IMG/VR virus record: IMGVR_UViG_3300021599_001395
Span: 86,388-150,387 of that record
Length of the DNA: 64,000 nt
Reading direction: 5' to 3' (one strand)
DNA from: a virus
Below, in pieces: positions 37,946 to 47,081 of this stretch; position 1 is the stretch's first letter; each line of letters begins with the position of its first letter. Under the pieces are notes generated by a model, which was not told the DNA's origin, made no database searches, and was given only the letters and a program-made list of their open reading frames with translations. A program made the translations under genes and the position numbers.

Positions 37946-38371
37946 TTACCCTTCAATTTCATCATCGTATTGAGAAAATGTTTCCGTCAATTTAAAATCA
38001 CCTCCACCTAATTTATTAGTCCAATATGTGGAATATTTTTCCTTATATTCTTCAAGTGATTCTTTTGTGTCAGGAATGTATCCATTGTGTACCGCAATGA
38101 TTTTACCATCTTTGTACCCCAAACCATTAACGTGATTTTTAAGTATTGAGATTTTTGTTCTAATTGCGTAAGAAACTTTTCTGCCATCTTTAGTTGCATC
38201 AATATGATTGATCCCCGCTTTCTTTTGATTACCAAATAAGAATACTAATGATGACGCTAACCATAATGCTTCCCCACCTTTAGCCTTAATTTCCGGTTGA
38301 CCAAATGTATTGTCGGGTAACTCAACCCATGAAACATATAGACCTATCAATTTCACCTTTTTCTTGTGCAT
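37946..38371 (-). pseudogene. uvsX: UvsX/RecA-like recombinase, C-terminal half
   Basis: From WVELPDNTFGQPEIKAKGGE onward the frame gives the C-terminal part of a UvsX core: LVFLFGNQKKAGINH and RTKISILKNHVNGLGYKDGK. Only the residues before WVEL, which come from the overlapping frame, do not fit the family. The N-terminal half lies in the adjacent frame and ends at CFMG. The roughly 60-70 residues containing the Walker B strand (normally after ICFM) and loop L1 region are absent. If real, neither half could form an active recombinase. Confidence 0.8.
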
Positions 38372-38762
38372 CTAATACCTCATTAATAAACTCTGTTGCT
38401 TGTTCAATATAATCAAAACTATCATTAAAGATAAAATCACCATCCCATTCACCATTACTATCTTTTTCAGCTTTTAATCCTAACTCGACAGCATGATCCC
38501 AACTCCATTTTTTTTCTGTAATAATGAATACAGGTAAGTGACCTTTCTTTTGAGCGTCTGCTGCCGTTAATACAAGTGCAGTTGTCTTAGATGAATTCGA
38601 ATGTCCTAAAAACATATTAACACCACCCATAACAGGACCGGGTAATCCGCAAGCGTTCATAAAGGCCTCACCACAATAATAGAAATTTGTTTCCTTATAT
38701 TTGGTTTTTGAAGAGAATTTCTCTTTGTAATTAAATTCTTTTTTCTTTATACTTTTTGCCAT
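38322..38762 (-). pseudogene. uvsX: UvsX/RecA-like recombinase, N-terminal half
   Basis: The 146-residue frame shows the UvsX start and Walker A loop (MFLGHSNSSKTTALVLTAAD), then the ITEKKWSWDHAVELG helix and DAQEKGEIDRSICFMG, where it stops. In intact UvsX the next residues form the Walker B strand. Here the sequence jumps, through a CATG microhomology, to the WVELPDN block in another frame. The rest of the replication operon (SSB, exonuclease, helicase) looks intact. Confidence 0.8.
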
Positions 38763-38786
38763 TTCTTAAAATTTTTTAGATAAAAA

Positions 38787-38833
38787 AACATGGACACCTA
38801 CTTGGACATTGTGTCTATGTAAGTGTCCATGTT
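38787..38833 (-). terminator. Long hairpin terminator after the SSB gene
   Basis: An 11-bp perfect outer stem (AACATGGACAC and its complement) encloses an imperfect inner stem. On the minus strand it is followed by seven T. It would end the SSB transcript or reduce readthrough into the uvsX operon. Confidence 0.8.
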
Positions 38834-38840
38834 CATTAAA

Positions 38841-39677
38841 TTAGAACGGTAACTCTGAATCTACATCTTCACTATCTTGAAGATCGGGAGTAGATGATTT
38901 CGATACACCGATGGTTTCTTCTGCGGTAGAATCGGATACCCATTTTTTACTATCAGAATCCCATCTTGGGGTCTCACCTTTTGCAACCATTTCAAGATAT
39001 TCTACAGGTTTTTTAGAATAAACATCAGACCAAACCAATTCATCATTAATCCATTCTTGAGCGATTGATTCATCACTGTGTAATGGTCCCACGTCTTCGG
39101 GGATCACAGAACTAACCGCCGTATATTCTTTACCATTACCTGATTTTGTAAGTGACAATGTCACGATCAAGTCACGACCTTTTTGTGGATCAGTGATATC
39201 TCCCTTGTTTCTCCAAATAGGAATAATTTTGTCCAATACCCCCTCACCTTTTATGTTATTTTTAAATCTCCAAAATTTAACACCGTCTTGTTCGTTTTCT
39301 CTGTCAATAACTTTAACAATGTAGAATTTTTTTGACCTGTATTGTCTTGCTAATTCTTTATCAGAAGCAACACCACTCATATTTAATCCTTCAGCAACTT
39401 CATTTAATGGTGAACGATCACCATCTTGTGCTGGATCATATAATTTAAGCCAATTACCATCAACTTGAAGTTCGTGGAACTTTACTTCAACAAATGGAGA
39501 AGAACCATCCTTTGTTGGGAGGATACGAATTCTTTTTTCTTGTGTTTTAACACCTTTAGGTAAGACAGTCGTGAAATACTTTTTCATTCTGTCTTCTTGT
39601 GATACTTTGTTTGAGTTGCCACTTGTGGCTTGTTTGTTTTTCTCGTACTGCGCAAGTACTGAATCTAATGTAGACAT
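38841..39677 (-). CDS. Single-stranded DNA-binding protein, T4 gp32-like
   Basis: The 278-aa protein has a Lys/Gln-rich start (LDSVLAQYEKNKQATSG), a long OB-fold-like core with LPTKDGSSPFVEVKFHELQV and KFYIVKVIDRENEQDGVKFW, and an acidic C-terminus ending DVDSELPF. The acidic DxxLPF tip is the protein-interaction tail typical of SSBs. No gp32-type zinc-binding Cys/His set is evident. It would coat ssDNA and coordinate helicase, primase and recombinase. It is flanked by terminators on both sides, so it is probably a monocistronic, strongly expressed gene. Confidence 0.8.
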   Translation of the reverse strand: MSTLDSVLAQYEKNKQATSGNSNKVSQEDRMKKYFTTVLPKGVKTQEKRIRILPTKDGSSPFVEVKFHELQVDGNWLKLYDPAQDGDRSPLNEVAEGLNMSGVASDKELARQYRSKKFYIVKVIDRENEQDGVKFWRFKNNIKGEGVLDKIIPIWRNKGDITDPQKGRDLIVTLSLTKSGNGKEYTAVSSVIPEDVGPLHSDESIAQEWINDELVWSDVYSKKPVEYLEMVAKGETPRWDSDSKKWVSDSTAEETIGVSKSSTPDLQDSEDVDSELPF

Positions 39678-39717
39678 GCTTTAAAATTTAAATGTTTATA
39701 AAATGATTATGATAAAA

Positions 39718-39725
39718 TATAAATA
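39718..39725 (-). promoter_or_regulatory. TATTTATA motif upstream of the SSB gene
   Basis: It lies between the preceding terminator and the SSB gene, about 40 nt before the ATG, leaving room for a normal leader. Confidence 0.4.
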
Positions 39726-39731
39726 AAAAAA

Positions 39732-39751
39732 ACCAGATTCGGAAATCTGGT
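39732..39751 (-). terminator. Hairpin terminator between the Dps-like and SSB genes
   Basis: An 8-bp perfect stem (ACCAGATT/AATCTGGT) with a 4-nt loop is followed by eight T on the minus strand; a T-run about 5 nt beyond the stem on the plus side could make it bidirectional. Confidence 0.82.
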
Positions 39752-39778
39752 CTTAGTTTTTTTTAAAAAAAAATTATT

Positions 39779-40150
39779 TTACTCTAATGTTAACAAATAT
39801 TTCATTTTTTGAACTAAACCTAATATTTCATCCCTTAAATTCAACAAATTTGTATCTTCAGGATCTATTTGTGAGGTCATTTGTTTCAATGCCTGACATA
39901 TTGCTTCCGCCATTTCCATTGGTTTAGCCTCTGATAAATTAATTAAATTTATATTTTTTGTTTCATCATCAAGTTTAAATCTACCGTATTGACCCATTGC
40001 CTGTTCAACAAATTCATCCATTAAATCATCCAATTGTTCTCTAATTTTTGCAAACGATTCGTGTCTGGCGATACTTTTAGTCTGCCAATGAAAAATCTTT
40101 AATTGTGCATGTAATCCTATAAATAAATTTATATTAGAATTTATATTCAT
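39779..40150 (-). CDS. Dps/ferritin-like small protein, 123 aa
   Basis: The helical sequence INLFIGLHAQLKIFHWQTKS followed by ARHESFAKIREQLDDLMDEF matches the first helices of Dps/ferritin-like four-helix bundles, where the His, Asp and Glu residues (LHAQ, HWQT, DDLMDEF) line the ferroxidase site. It is shorter than bacterial Dps (about 160 aa). Such Dps-like proteins are found in T4-like phages with unknown role. Its start overlaps the end of the proline-rich gene by 17 nt, linking it to the structural operon. Confidence 0.65.
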   Translation of the reverse strand: MNINSNINLFIGLHAQLKIFHWQTKSIARHESFAKIREQLDDLMDEFVEQAMGQYGRFKLDDETKNINLINLSEAKPMEMAEAICQALKQMTSQIDPEDTNLLNLRDEILGLVQKMKYLLTLE

Positions 40151-40781
40151 CTTCTTGTTGATCGGGGTTAAAAGATTGTCTTATTGCATCGGTTGAATAA
40201 CTTTCAACATCACTTTTTGTTAAAACATATTCATTTTTACCTGATGCCCTCATTTGATCTTGTTTATTAGCGAAAAATTGTTGTGGATTTTGATTAAATG
40301 GATACGAATCTAACGAACGCATTTCAAGTCTTTCTTGTGGAGTTTTTTCTTTCAATGTTTCCATTTTAGAATCCAATTTATTTATTCTATCCATCACCAT
40401 ATCCATTTGTGATAATTTTTGTTCTAAATCAGTTAATTTAGAAAAAACATCATCCATTTTATTTATGACAGATGAATTGTCTTGTTTTCTATCTTCTAAT
40501 TCTTTTTTAACACTTTTGGTCATATTAACCAAATCAGTTATATCAATTTCTTCCGTATCTGTAGTCGGAGCGGGTCCTGCAGCATCAGTTGGTGCCCCTC
40601 CCGCTGCGGAGTCTGGAGGAGGTATTGCACCGGGTGGTGGTGCACCCGCATCAGGAGGTGGGGGTGCCCCCATATCACCTGGTGGGGGAGGTGGAACGTC
40701 TTGTTCCATTATTAATTTATTTGCGTATCTATTGATACTCCTAAAACGTTCTAATTCTTCTTGTATTGTATTTTTTGCCAT
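40134..40781 (-). CDS. Proline-rich coiled-coil protein, probable virion component, 215 aa
   Basis: Three regions are visible: a helical N-terminus (QEELERFRSINRYANKLIME), a Pro/Gly/Ala-rich stretch (about 29-75) with PPPPPGDMGAPPPPDAG, and a predicted coiled coil (about 90-150). The Pro-rich part raises local GC above the surrounding AT-rich sequence. The C-terminus is acidic and aromatic (QEDEYKF). No enzymatic motif was seen. Genes on both sides are small, and a huge baseplate gene follows upstream, so a tail or capsid-associated scaffold role is possible. Confidence 0.58.
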   Translation of the reverse strand: MAKNTIQEELERFRSINRYANKLIMEQDVPPPPPGDMGAPPPPDAGAPPPGAIPPPDSAAGGAPTDAAGPAPTTDTEEIDITDLVNMTKSVKKELEDRKQDNSSVINKMDDVFSKLTDLEQKLSQMDMVMDRINKLDSKMETLKEKTPQERLEMRSLDSYPFNQNPQQFFANKQDQMRASGKNEYVLTKSDVESYSTDAIRQSFNPDQQEDEYKF

Positions 40782-40785
40782 AGTA

Positions 40786-40989
40786 TTAATCTTGTAATAA
40801 TTGTCTACCGTCTTCGGTAATATATTTTTTATTTATTCTTTCTACTATACCATCTTTAGATCTTATCACATAACATTCTCCTGTTTGTAAATCACACTCT
40901 TCTCTTTCCATACCATCACTAGATACATTTTTGATAGTTTTTGGATTTAAAAATTGATCCATTGTTTTGTTTAATTTTGAATTATCCAT
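40786..40989 (-). CDS. Small hypothetical protein, 67 aa
   Basis: The protein starts MDNSKLNKTMDQFLNPKTIK and has a CDLQTGECYVIRSKDGIVER segment with two Cys that could form a beta hairpin, then a basic C-terminal part. The family is not recognised. It is spaced 4 nt from the proline-rich gene and is preceded by the TATTTATAA motif, so it probably heads that three-gene unit. Confidence 0.6.
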   Translation of the reverse strand: MDNSKLNKTMDQFLNPKTIKNVSSDGMEREECDLQTGECYVIRSKDGIVERINKKYITEDGRQLLQD

Positions 40990-40998
40990 AACTTTTTA

Positions 40999-41007
40999 TT
41001 ATAAATA
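40999..41007 (-). promoter_or_regulatory. TATTTATAA motif upstream of the 67-aa gene
   Basis: The motif ends 9 nt before the ATG and follows the end of the 1929-aa gene by about 20 nt. Confidence 0.38.
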
Positions 41008-41027
41008 TTCTAAAAACTTGAATATTC

Positions 41028-44000
41028 TCAATATAGTTTAAAATAAACAATATCTCCATCAATTAGTCCCAAATCCCTCATTAGTTTATCTGACATACAA
41101 ATACCGTATCCTTGTAATAATGGACCCACATGTACAGGTCCGGTTACTTTTTTAACTGTGGAATTTAAATCATATGATGGTGATACAAATACTTCTTTAT
41201 TATTTTTAGGATTTATAAATTTAGCATTTGCGGTAATAATTTTAGATCCACTAATAACATTAGGTGTTTGAAATCTAGTACCATAAAAATATGAAGTACT
41301 ACTACTATCTTTTATTTCACCCCATAATAATGGTTTTGGTTTAGGATCTGTTTTAATGTTATTGATAACACCCATTGTCATATCATCATCAATTTTATAT
41401 ATCCCTCCACCCATTTTAACTACCGCCGCTCTTAACCATTCATAATTCTTATCAGGAGATGAATAGTTTTTATTTTCAATTAATTGTATATATTTTTCAC
41501 CAGTTGTTTTATTATCACTAAATCCATTATACGGTACACCAAAAATATTAACACCCGACCTGTGTACTAATGTTTCACCATTAAATGATTTACCAGATAA
41601 GTCTACTGTCACTGTCCTTCCATCTTGTACTGTTAATGATATTTCACTTTCAGGTCTCTTTATTAATGATTCTTTAACCTTTATTTGTGCTTTATTTACT
41701 ATGGACTCAAATAAAGGTCTATAGGTTGCCATAGTGGCCTCTTTTGGATCAGGTAAAGACGCGTATGGTATTCTTGTTCCCGTAAAATTTGTTGTTATAT
41801 TATTATTTCTTATAGAATGTGTAACCTCCGTAATCCAATACGTACCTTTAAACATTGGAATATTTTTAAGATAAAAATACATTGTTGGTTGTATCATGAC
41901 GTTACCCATAGAACTAACTTGACATGTATATGAAGATTGTCTGTATATGTCATATAACCCAATATCTACTTGATATGCATTTGCACCTGATTCAGATCTA
42001 CCTAAATTTTCCATTGCAATAAATGATTCGGTAGTATTTTTTAATGATGATTGGTCAAGTTGTACTCCTTTAAAAATGCCTTGATTTTGATCACCAAAAC
42101 TTACCTCGAATGCAACGACTCTATTTGATTTTGATAATTCAGCATTATCAAATACAGCAGGTGCGGTTATTATTAATGGATTTCTATTTTGATCTTGTAT
42201 ATTAAAACTGTCATCAATAAATTTATAATCTTTATTATATTTGTTAAGATCCAAATGTTTTGATGTTGGTCCAGTATATTGTAAAATTACTTTGGGTGAC
42301 GATTCTTGATAATCAACTTCTAAAAACGTACCAAACAAATTTTTGGCTAATTTTTTGGAAGGAATCAATTTAACTTTATTACTATAATTTGCACCATAAA
42401 AATTTATATATGAGGGAAGTACTCTCATATCAAATCCGGTACCTTGTATTAAAACAGAAATAACACTGTATAAATTTAATTTTTGATTTTTTGTGTCACC
42501 TAATGGTATTAATTTTTGTATATTAAAATACGCATCAGAACCAATATCTTTGTTTGCCTTATCTAAAAATAAAAATTCTTCAAATAATAATCTTTGACCG
42601 ATTGAATTACCTCCAATCCACTTATCATTAAATGACTTGAAAAAATTATATGTTTCTAGTTTTAATATTTCATCACCAAAACCACTAACTGGTGTCATTC
42701 TTTGTGCATCTGTTGTTTTTGTTAACTTACTAAACTGTGAAATTAAATTTTGTAAAAATTCGGTATGTCTTTTTGTTAAAGTTGTTGTTGAATCAATTAC
42801 TAAAACATTTTTTCTAATATAATCTATAAAATCAGGTTTAGTTGGTGATGCGGTGTTTAAATAATGTCCAGCAAATATTTGTGCTAACGATCTAAACTGA
42901 ATTACATTGTCCTCACTTAACTCAATATCATTTGTTGCAAAAAATTGTAAATATTTATTATCAATATCTTCACCTAAATAAAGATCAATATATTTTGAAT
43001 TGGGCGATACTTGAGCAATATTAAATGTATTATAACTAAATGTACTTCCAGAATTTATATTTGCAAACCCATTAACAACATATGAATCAATTTCTTTAGG
43101 GTTTCCGTTTGTAAATTTTATTAAATTATCTTTACTTAATAATTTTGTATGTATGTTCTGTATCTTGTCTTTTTGTCTATTTTTTATATCAATAATAATT
43201 TGATCTGTTCTACCAGTATCTGTTGATATTTTTTCTACACTACACAAATCTTTTAAAATAGATTGAAACTTATCATAAAAAACACTTTCAAATTTTTTAT
43301 AAGGTAATTCTTCTTTTACTGTCGACGTTGCAAAATTTATGAACATTTCTTCCATTTCGTTCAGAATATCTGGATTAAATGTTGCAATTAAATCGATAAC
43401 TTTTCTATAGTTTGTGTCCATAGAAAATATATTATCATTAGTTGTGGAACCACTATTATAATTTCTGGTATATTGGTATGGGGAAGCAAATGTTAATCCA
43501 CTAAAATTTTTAAATAAACCCTCATCCTCCCAAATTATTCTTGTGTATTTTTGTTCTTGTTCAAAAAAATTATTTTGTGGTATATATGAATTACCCCCAT
43601 CTGATGGTAATACAGTAAATCTGAGATCTTTCGGGTCGTATTTGGAATTATCAACAAATGTTGTCCAATATCTCATTCCGTTTGTCACAACTCGAGCATT
43701 ACCTATAATCCCACCTGCAACAACATTTACATCAAAAGAAGGACTACCTGAAAATACATCATAATGATTATAACCATTAACTACTTGGTGAAATATAGCA
43801 TCATAATATGGATGAATACCTACATCAGAATTATTAGAATATGTCACACCACTACCATTTAATGTAAATGTAAATCCAGAATTATTATCAAAAAACTCAC
43901 TACCATTAAAATTTGTGGTTATATTTGATGTACTTAAAAAACCATCTAATATATCATTATTGTCTAAAATTTTCTTTTTATATCTGTGATATATTGATCC

Positions 44001-46817
44001 CCATTTTAATAGTAAATGATATGGTATAAAATGTGTTGAACCTATTTCTCTAAATAAAGAAGATACTTTTATGTTATTTGAAAATCTATCTTCCAAATCT
44101 TTAAAAGGTAATGAATTAAGTAATAAATATGCAGAACCCACATACTTACCAACTCTTCCTGATTTGAAGAAATCGGAATATAATTGTTTGTGGAAATATG
44201 GTGTATTTAAAATATTGACTTTAGTATCTAAACCGAATGTTTGTACCGTACCAGGTACTGGTACTGTAGTGGTACCTAAATACAATTTATTTGAAAATAT
44301 ATTATTCTTAAAATTATCTTTAACCCATAATTCGGGATTCACCTCTGTTGAAATAAATCCTTCCGATGTATTGACTTTTAAAGTGTTACCAAATTTAAAC
44401 TCATTATCAGTAAAACTATTTTGTTTTAAATAAGACAAATATGTTTTTGAATTAAATGGATATATTTCTGTTCTATATGTATCTGACTGATATCTTAATA
44501 AATCATCACTTAATTTAACATATAAAGAATCATTATTAACAGGTTTAGGGTTAGTATTATTATTAGAATTCCTGTTAGGGTCGTAATATTGTTCAAAAAT
44601 GTGTGGACTATCTATTATGCTAGAAATATAACCTACTGTTGGTAGTCTATCAACGTAATATGGATATCTATCAAATGGTGATAGACTTCTCATTAAGTTT
44701 AATAAGTCAGGAAAACTTTTAACACTGTCTCTTAATATATCAATAACATCATTGTCATGTTTTATCGACTCGCTTAAGTTTTCAAATTCAAAATTAGATA
44801 ATTCTCTTATTGTATTTGAATTAAAAGAATCAAATAATGTTATATAATATGATCTTTCAAATATTTCATATAATATAGAAACTAATGTTTTTTCTGTATA
44901 AGGAATTACACCTAAAGATTTACCAAAACCATTTATTAGTGTGTCAAGTGTACTTATCTTTTTTATTTTACCCTCATCTAAATTATCTTCAAAAACGTAA
45001 TCTATTTTACCAATACCACCTTCCTTTTCTGATAATGGGTCATATTTTTTAGTTGTTACCGCAATATAGTCTTCAACAAAATCAATTTCTGGCCACAATT
45101 TCTTATCATTAGTTTTCAATTTTTGTAATAGATCTTTATCACCAGGATATGCCACTACTTTACTTTTACTACCTGAACCTGTACTTTTTTTAACTTCCGG
45201 CCAAGGATATACCGCACCACCACCAGGTGTTTCATCGGAAAATCCGACTAATAAATTTTTTCTAGTTTCGGCATCTTGAAATGCCTTATTATGTGTATCT
45301 TTTAATAGTCTAATGTAAACTTCTGCATTAGCAAGAACCACAGCAAATATGTTTCTTATTGTTGGTTCAAACCCAATACCCTTTTTAGGGTCTCTTAAAA
45401 TTGTATTTATTTCTTTTTCAACATCTTTTTGTAGTGCATCTTTTTGTTTTAAAAATTCATTTACCATTTTTTTATAATCCTCACCAAGTAAATCAATATT
45501 CAACCCAACTTGTTTGTCTTTATAACCAATATAATCATCGATATTTTTAATATCGTTACTTTTCTTTAATTTAGTAAAATCACTACTTGTCTTGTTTATT
45601 ACATTATTGGCAAATAAATTAGTTTTAGATAAAAGTTCTTTATACCTATTTAAACCCTTTTCAAGAGTATCGTCTGAATCTCCTTTTATTTTTGATTTAT
45701 CTGTTTTATCGGATATATTTAATAAATAAAATAATTCATCCCCCCTTGTTCCGCCAGTGAAACTAACAGTAGATAAATTTTTCTTTGTCCATATGTTTAT
45801 GTATTCACCTAATTTTGATAAACCATCTTCATATTCAACTATACCTGCGAAAACCTTAAAATCTACTTTTTGAAATATTTCGTTTTCCAGTATTTTATCT
45901 AAACTTTCTGAAATTGTAATAAGTTCTTTAAGTGTTTTTACGGGAAAATTTGGATCAATTAATTTTTTTTGTTTTAGTTCATTATAAACAGATCTTAAAA
46001 TTGCATATCCTCTAGATGATTTTGAAATCTTTTTTTCAAAAGTACCACTACCTTCATTAAATGTTGGTCTTGTACTATTTTCAACTCTAAACATATAAGG
46101 ACAATTTAACATACCATTTAATGGTATATCAGAAATGTGTGCAAATGTTGCACCAACGAATGTTGCCATACTTTCAAAATTACCAGACCCTTCGTTAAAT
46201 TTTGTTGTAAATTTTACTAAATGTAATCTATATCTAATTGCCTTCCCATAATAACCTTTAACTGTCAAATAAAATATCGGCCAAGGTAAATGAAAAAATG
46301 CTTTATATGGTGAGTTTTCGGGAGACTCAAATAATGTTTTACCTCTAACATCTATAAAGTTTATTGTAACTTGTGGAATTGAGTTCAAACCTTTGGTTGT
46401 TATTGTTATACTATCAATACCAAAACTTTGTCCGGTTCCATCCGATTGAAAAAATTCACCAGTACCTACATTTATTTTATTACCATTTATGTCGGTACTT
46501 TTTTTTGTAATTTCTGTTTTTTCTAAAAATGCATTTGTCCATGACGTATCAAAATCATCACCATTTTGATTTCTTAAAAAATTAAGAGTACCTTTTGCTA
46601 TAGATATTAAAGTATTTTTATCATTACTAGAAACTAAAATAGATCTGGGAATAATATCCGCCTCCAAATTAACATACATCATCAAATTTTCAGGACGAAT
46701 AGATCTAGGTTCTATTTCACCATCCACAACAACACTGTTAGGGTCGACATAAATTAAATTATTTACATCTGATTTAACAAGAATGTCCTCACTATTTGAA
46801 ATATCTTTATTCCCCAT
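41028..46817 (-). CDS. Very large baseplate (hub-like) structural protein, 1929 aa
   Basis: The N-terminus (MGNKDISNSEDILVKSDVNN) leads into a beta-rich part with KAFFHLPWPIFYLTVKGYYG and FTTKFNEGSGNFESMATFVG, a pattern seen in large baseplate proteins. A Lys/Asp-rich helical middle (about 370-560) follows. Near 1640-1670, YTCQVSSMGNVMIQPTMYFY and MFKGTYWITEVTHSI resemble the gp27/gpD-type hub domain that surrounds the spike. A C-terminal 200-residue region contains VNIFGVPYNGFS and VKKVTGPVHVGPLLQGYGIC. Its ATG overlaps the gp53-like frame. Hub identity is inferred. Confidence 0.68.
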   Translation of the reverse strand: MGNKDISNSEDILVKSDVNNLIYVDPNSVVVDGEIEPRSIRPENLMMYVNLEADIIPRSILVSSNDKNTLISIAKGTLNFLRNQNGDDFDTSWTNAFLEKTEITKKSTDINGNKINVGTGEFFQSDGTGQSFGIDSITITTKGLNSIPQVTINFIDVRGKTLFESPENSPYKAFFHLPWPIFYLTVKGYYGKAIRYRLHLVKFTTKFNEGSGNFESMATFVGATFAHISDIPLNGMLNCPYMFRVENSTRPTFNEGSGTFEKKISKSSRGYAILRSVYNELKQKKLIDPNFPVKTLKELITISESLDKILENEIFQKVDFKVFAGIVEYEDGLSKLGEYINIWTKKNLSTVSFTGGTRGDELFYLLNISDKTDKSKIKGDSDDTLEKGLNRYKELLSKTNLFANNVINKTSSDFTKLKKSNDIKNIDDYIGYKDKQVGLNIDLLGEDYKKMVNEFLKQKDALQKDVEKEINTILRDPKKGIGFEPTIRNIFAVVLANAEVYIRLLKDTHNKAFQDAETRKNLLVGFSDETPGGGAVYPWPEVKKSTGSGSKSKVVAYPGDKDLLQKLKTNDKKLWPEIDFVEDYIAVTTKKYDPLSEKEGGIGKIDYVFEDNLDEGKIKKISTLDTLINGFGKSLGVIPYTEKTLVSILYEIFERSYYITLFDSFNSNTIRELSNFEFENLSESIKHDNDVIDILRDSVKSFPDLLNLMRSLSPFDRYPYYVDRLPTVGYISSIIDSPHIFEQYYDPNRNSNNNTNPKPVNNDSLYVKLSDDLLRYQSDTYRTEIYPFNSKTYLSYLKQNSFTDNEFKFGNTLKVNTSEGFISTEVNPELWVKDNFKNNIFSNKLYLGTTTVPVPGTVQTFGLDTKVNILNTPYFHKQLYSDFFKSGRVGKYVGSAYLLLNSLPFKDLEDRFSNNIKVSSLFREIGSTHFIPYHLLLKWGSIYHRYKKKILDNNDILDGFLSTSNITTNFNGSEFFDNNSGFTFTLNGSGVTYSNNSDVGIHPYYDAIFHQVVNGYNHYDVFSGSPSFDVNVVAGGIIGNARVVTNGMRYWTTFVDNSKYDPKDLRFTVLPSDGGNSYIPQNNFFEQEQKYTRIIWEDEGLFKNFSGLTFASPYQYTRNYNSGSTTNDNIFSMDTNYRKVIDLIATFNPDILNEMEEMFINFATSTVKEELPYKKFESVFYDKFQSILKDLCSVEKISTDTGRTDQIIIDIKNRQKDKIQNIHTKLLSKDNLIKFTNGNPKEIDSYVVNGFANINSGSTFSYNTFNIAQVSPNSKYIDLYLGEDIDNKYLQFFATNDIELSEDNVIQFRSLAQIFAGHYLNTASPTKPDFIDYIRKNVLVIDSTTTLTKRHTEFLQNLISQFSKLTKTTDAQRMTPVSGFGDEILKLETYNFFKSFNDKWIGGNSIGQRLLFEEFLFLDKANKDIGSDAYFNIQKLIPLGDTKNQKLNLYSVISVLIQGTGFDMRVLPSYINFYGANYSNKVKLIPSKKLAKNLFGTFLEVDYQESSPKVILQYTGPTSKHLDLNKYNKDYKFIDDSFNIQDQNRNPLIITAPAVFDNAELSKSNRVVAFEVSFGDQNQGIFKGVQLDQSSLKNTTESFIAMENLGRSESGANAYQVDIGLYDIYRQSSYTCQVSSMGNVMIQPTMYFYLKNIPMFKGTYWITEVTHSIRNNNITTNFTGTRIPYASLPDPKEATMATYRPLFESIVNKAQIKVKESLIKRPESEISLTVQDGRTVTVDLSGKSFNGETLVHRSGVNIFGVPYNGFSDNKTTGEKYIQLIENKNYSSPDKNYEWLRAAVVKMGGGIYKIDDDMTMGVINNIKTDPKPKPLLWGEIKDSSSTSYFYGTRFQTPNVISGSKIITANAKFINPKNNKEVFVSPSYDLNSTVKKVTGPVHVGPLLQGYGICMSDKLMRDLGLIDGDIVYFKLY

Positions 46818-47081
46818 AATATAATTTATACAATTCTACGTTTCTTTTGTAATCTTGTAAAGAGGTAACTAGTGGAAATGGTACTCTAACTACAAAATTA
46901 TCAGGTATTTCGAATTCAATACTACCCGCTAATGGGTTGGCCAATAATATTAACCACCCGAAGACAGGAGTACCATAATATTGATCTGAAATTTTATCTA
47001 ATCTAGTTTGATTTTTTTTAAAAAAAACATACTTATCTGTCTAAGAAATTCGTCATATCTATCATAATAACTTCTACTCAT
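46807..47081 (-). pseudogene. Baseplate wedge gp53-like (LysM-type) gene, frameshifted
   Basis: The ATG at 47079-47081 begins MSRSYYDRYDEFLRQISMFF and stops at 46998. The conserved body continues in another frame over 47040-46807: DKYVFFKKNQTRLDKISDQY, then YGTPVFGWLILLANP and FEIPDNFVVRVPFPL, ending ELYKLYYGE. This is the LysM-like wedge protein normally about 95-110 residues long. The join between EFLR and TDKYV lacks about 15-25 residues expected between them. The start overlaps the 1590-aa gene's stop and the end overlaps the 1929-aa gene's start, so the gene's borders are otherwise normal. Confidence 0.7.

Noticed and set aside
40465-40797. Plus-strand Gly/Ala/Ser-rich ORF opposite the proline-rich gene
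   Set aside because: It is the mirror of the Pro-rich coding region; the minus-strand product has a sensible coiled coil and matches operon direction.
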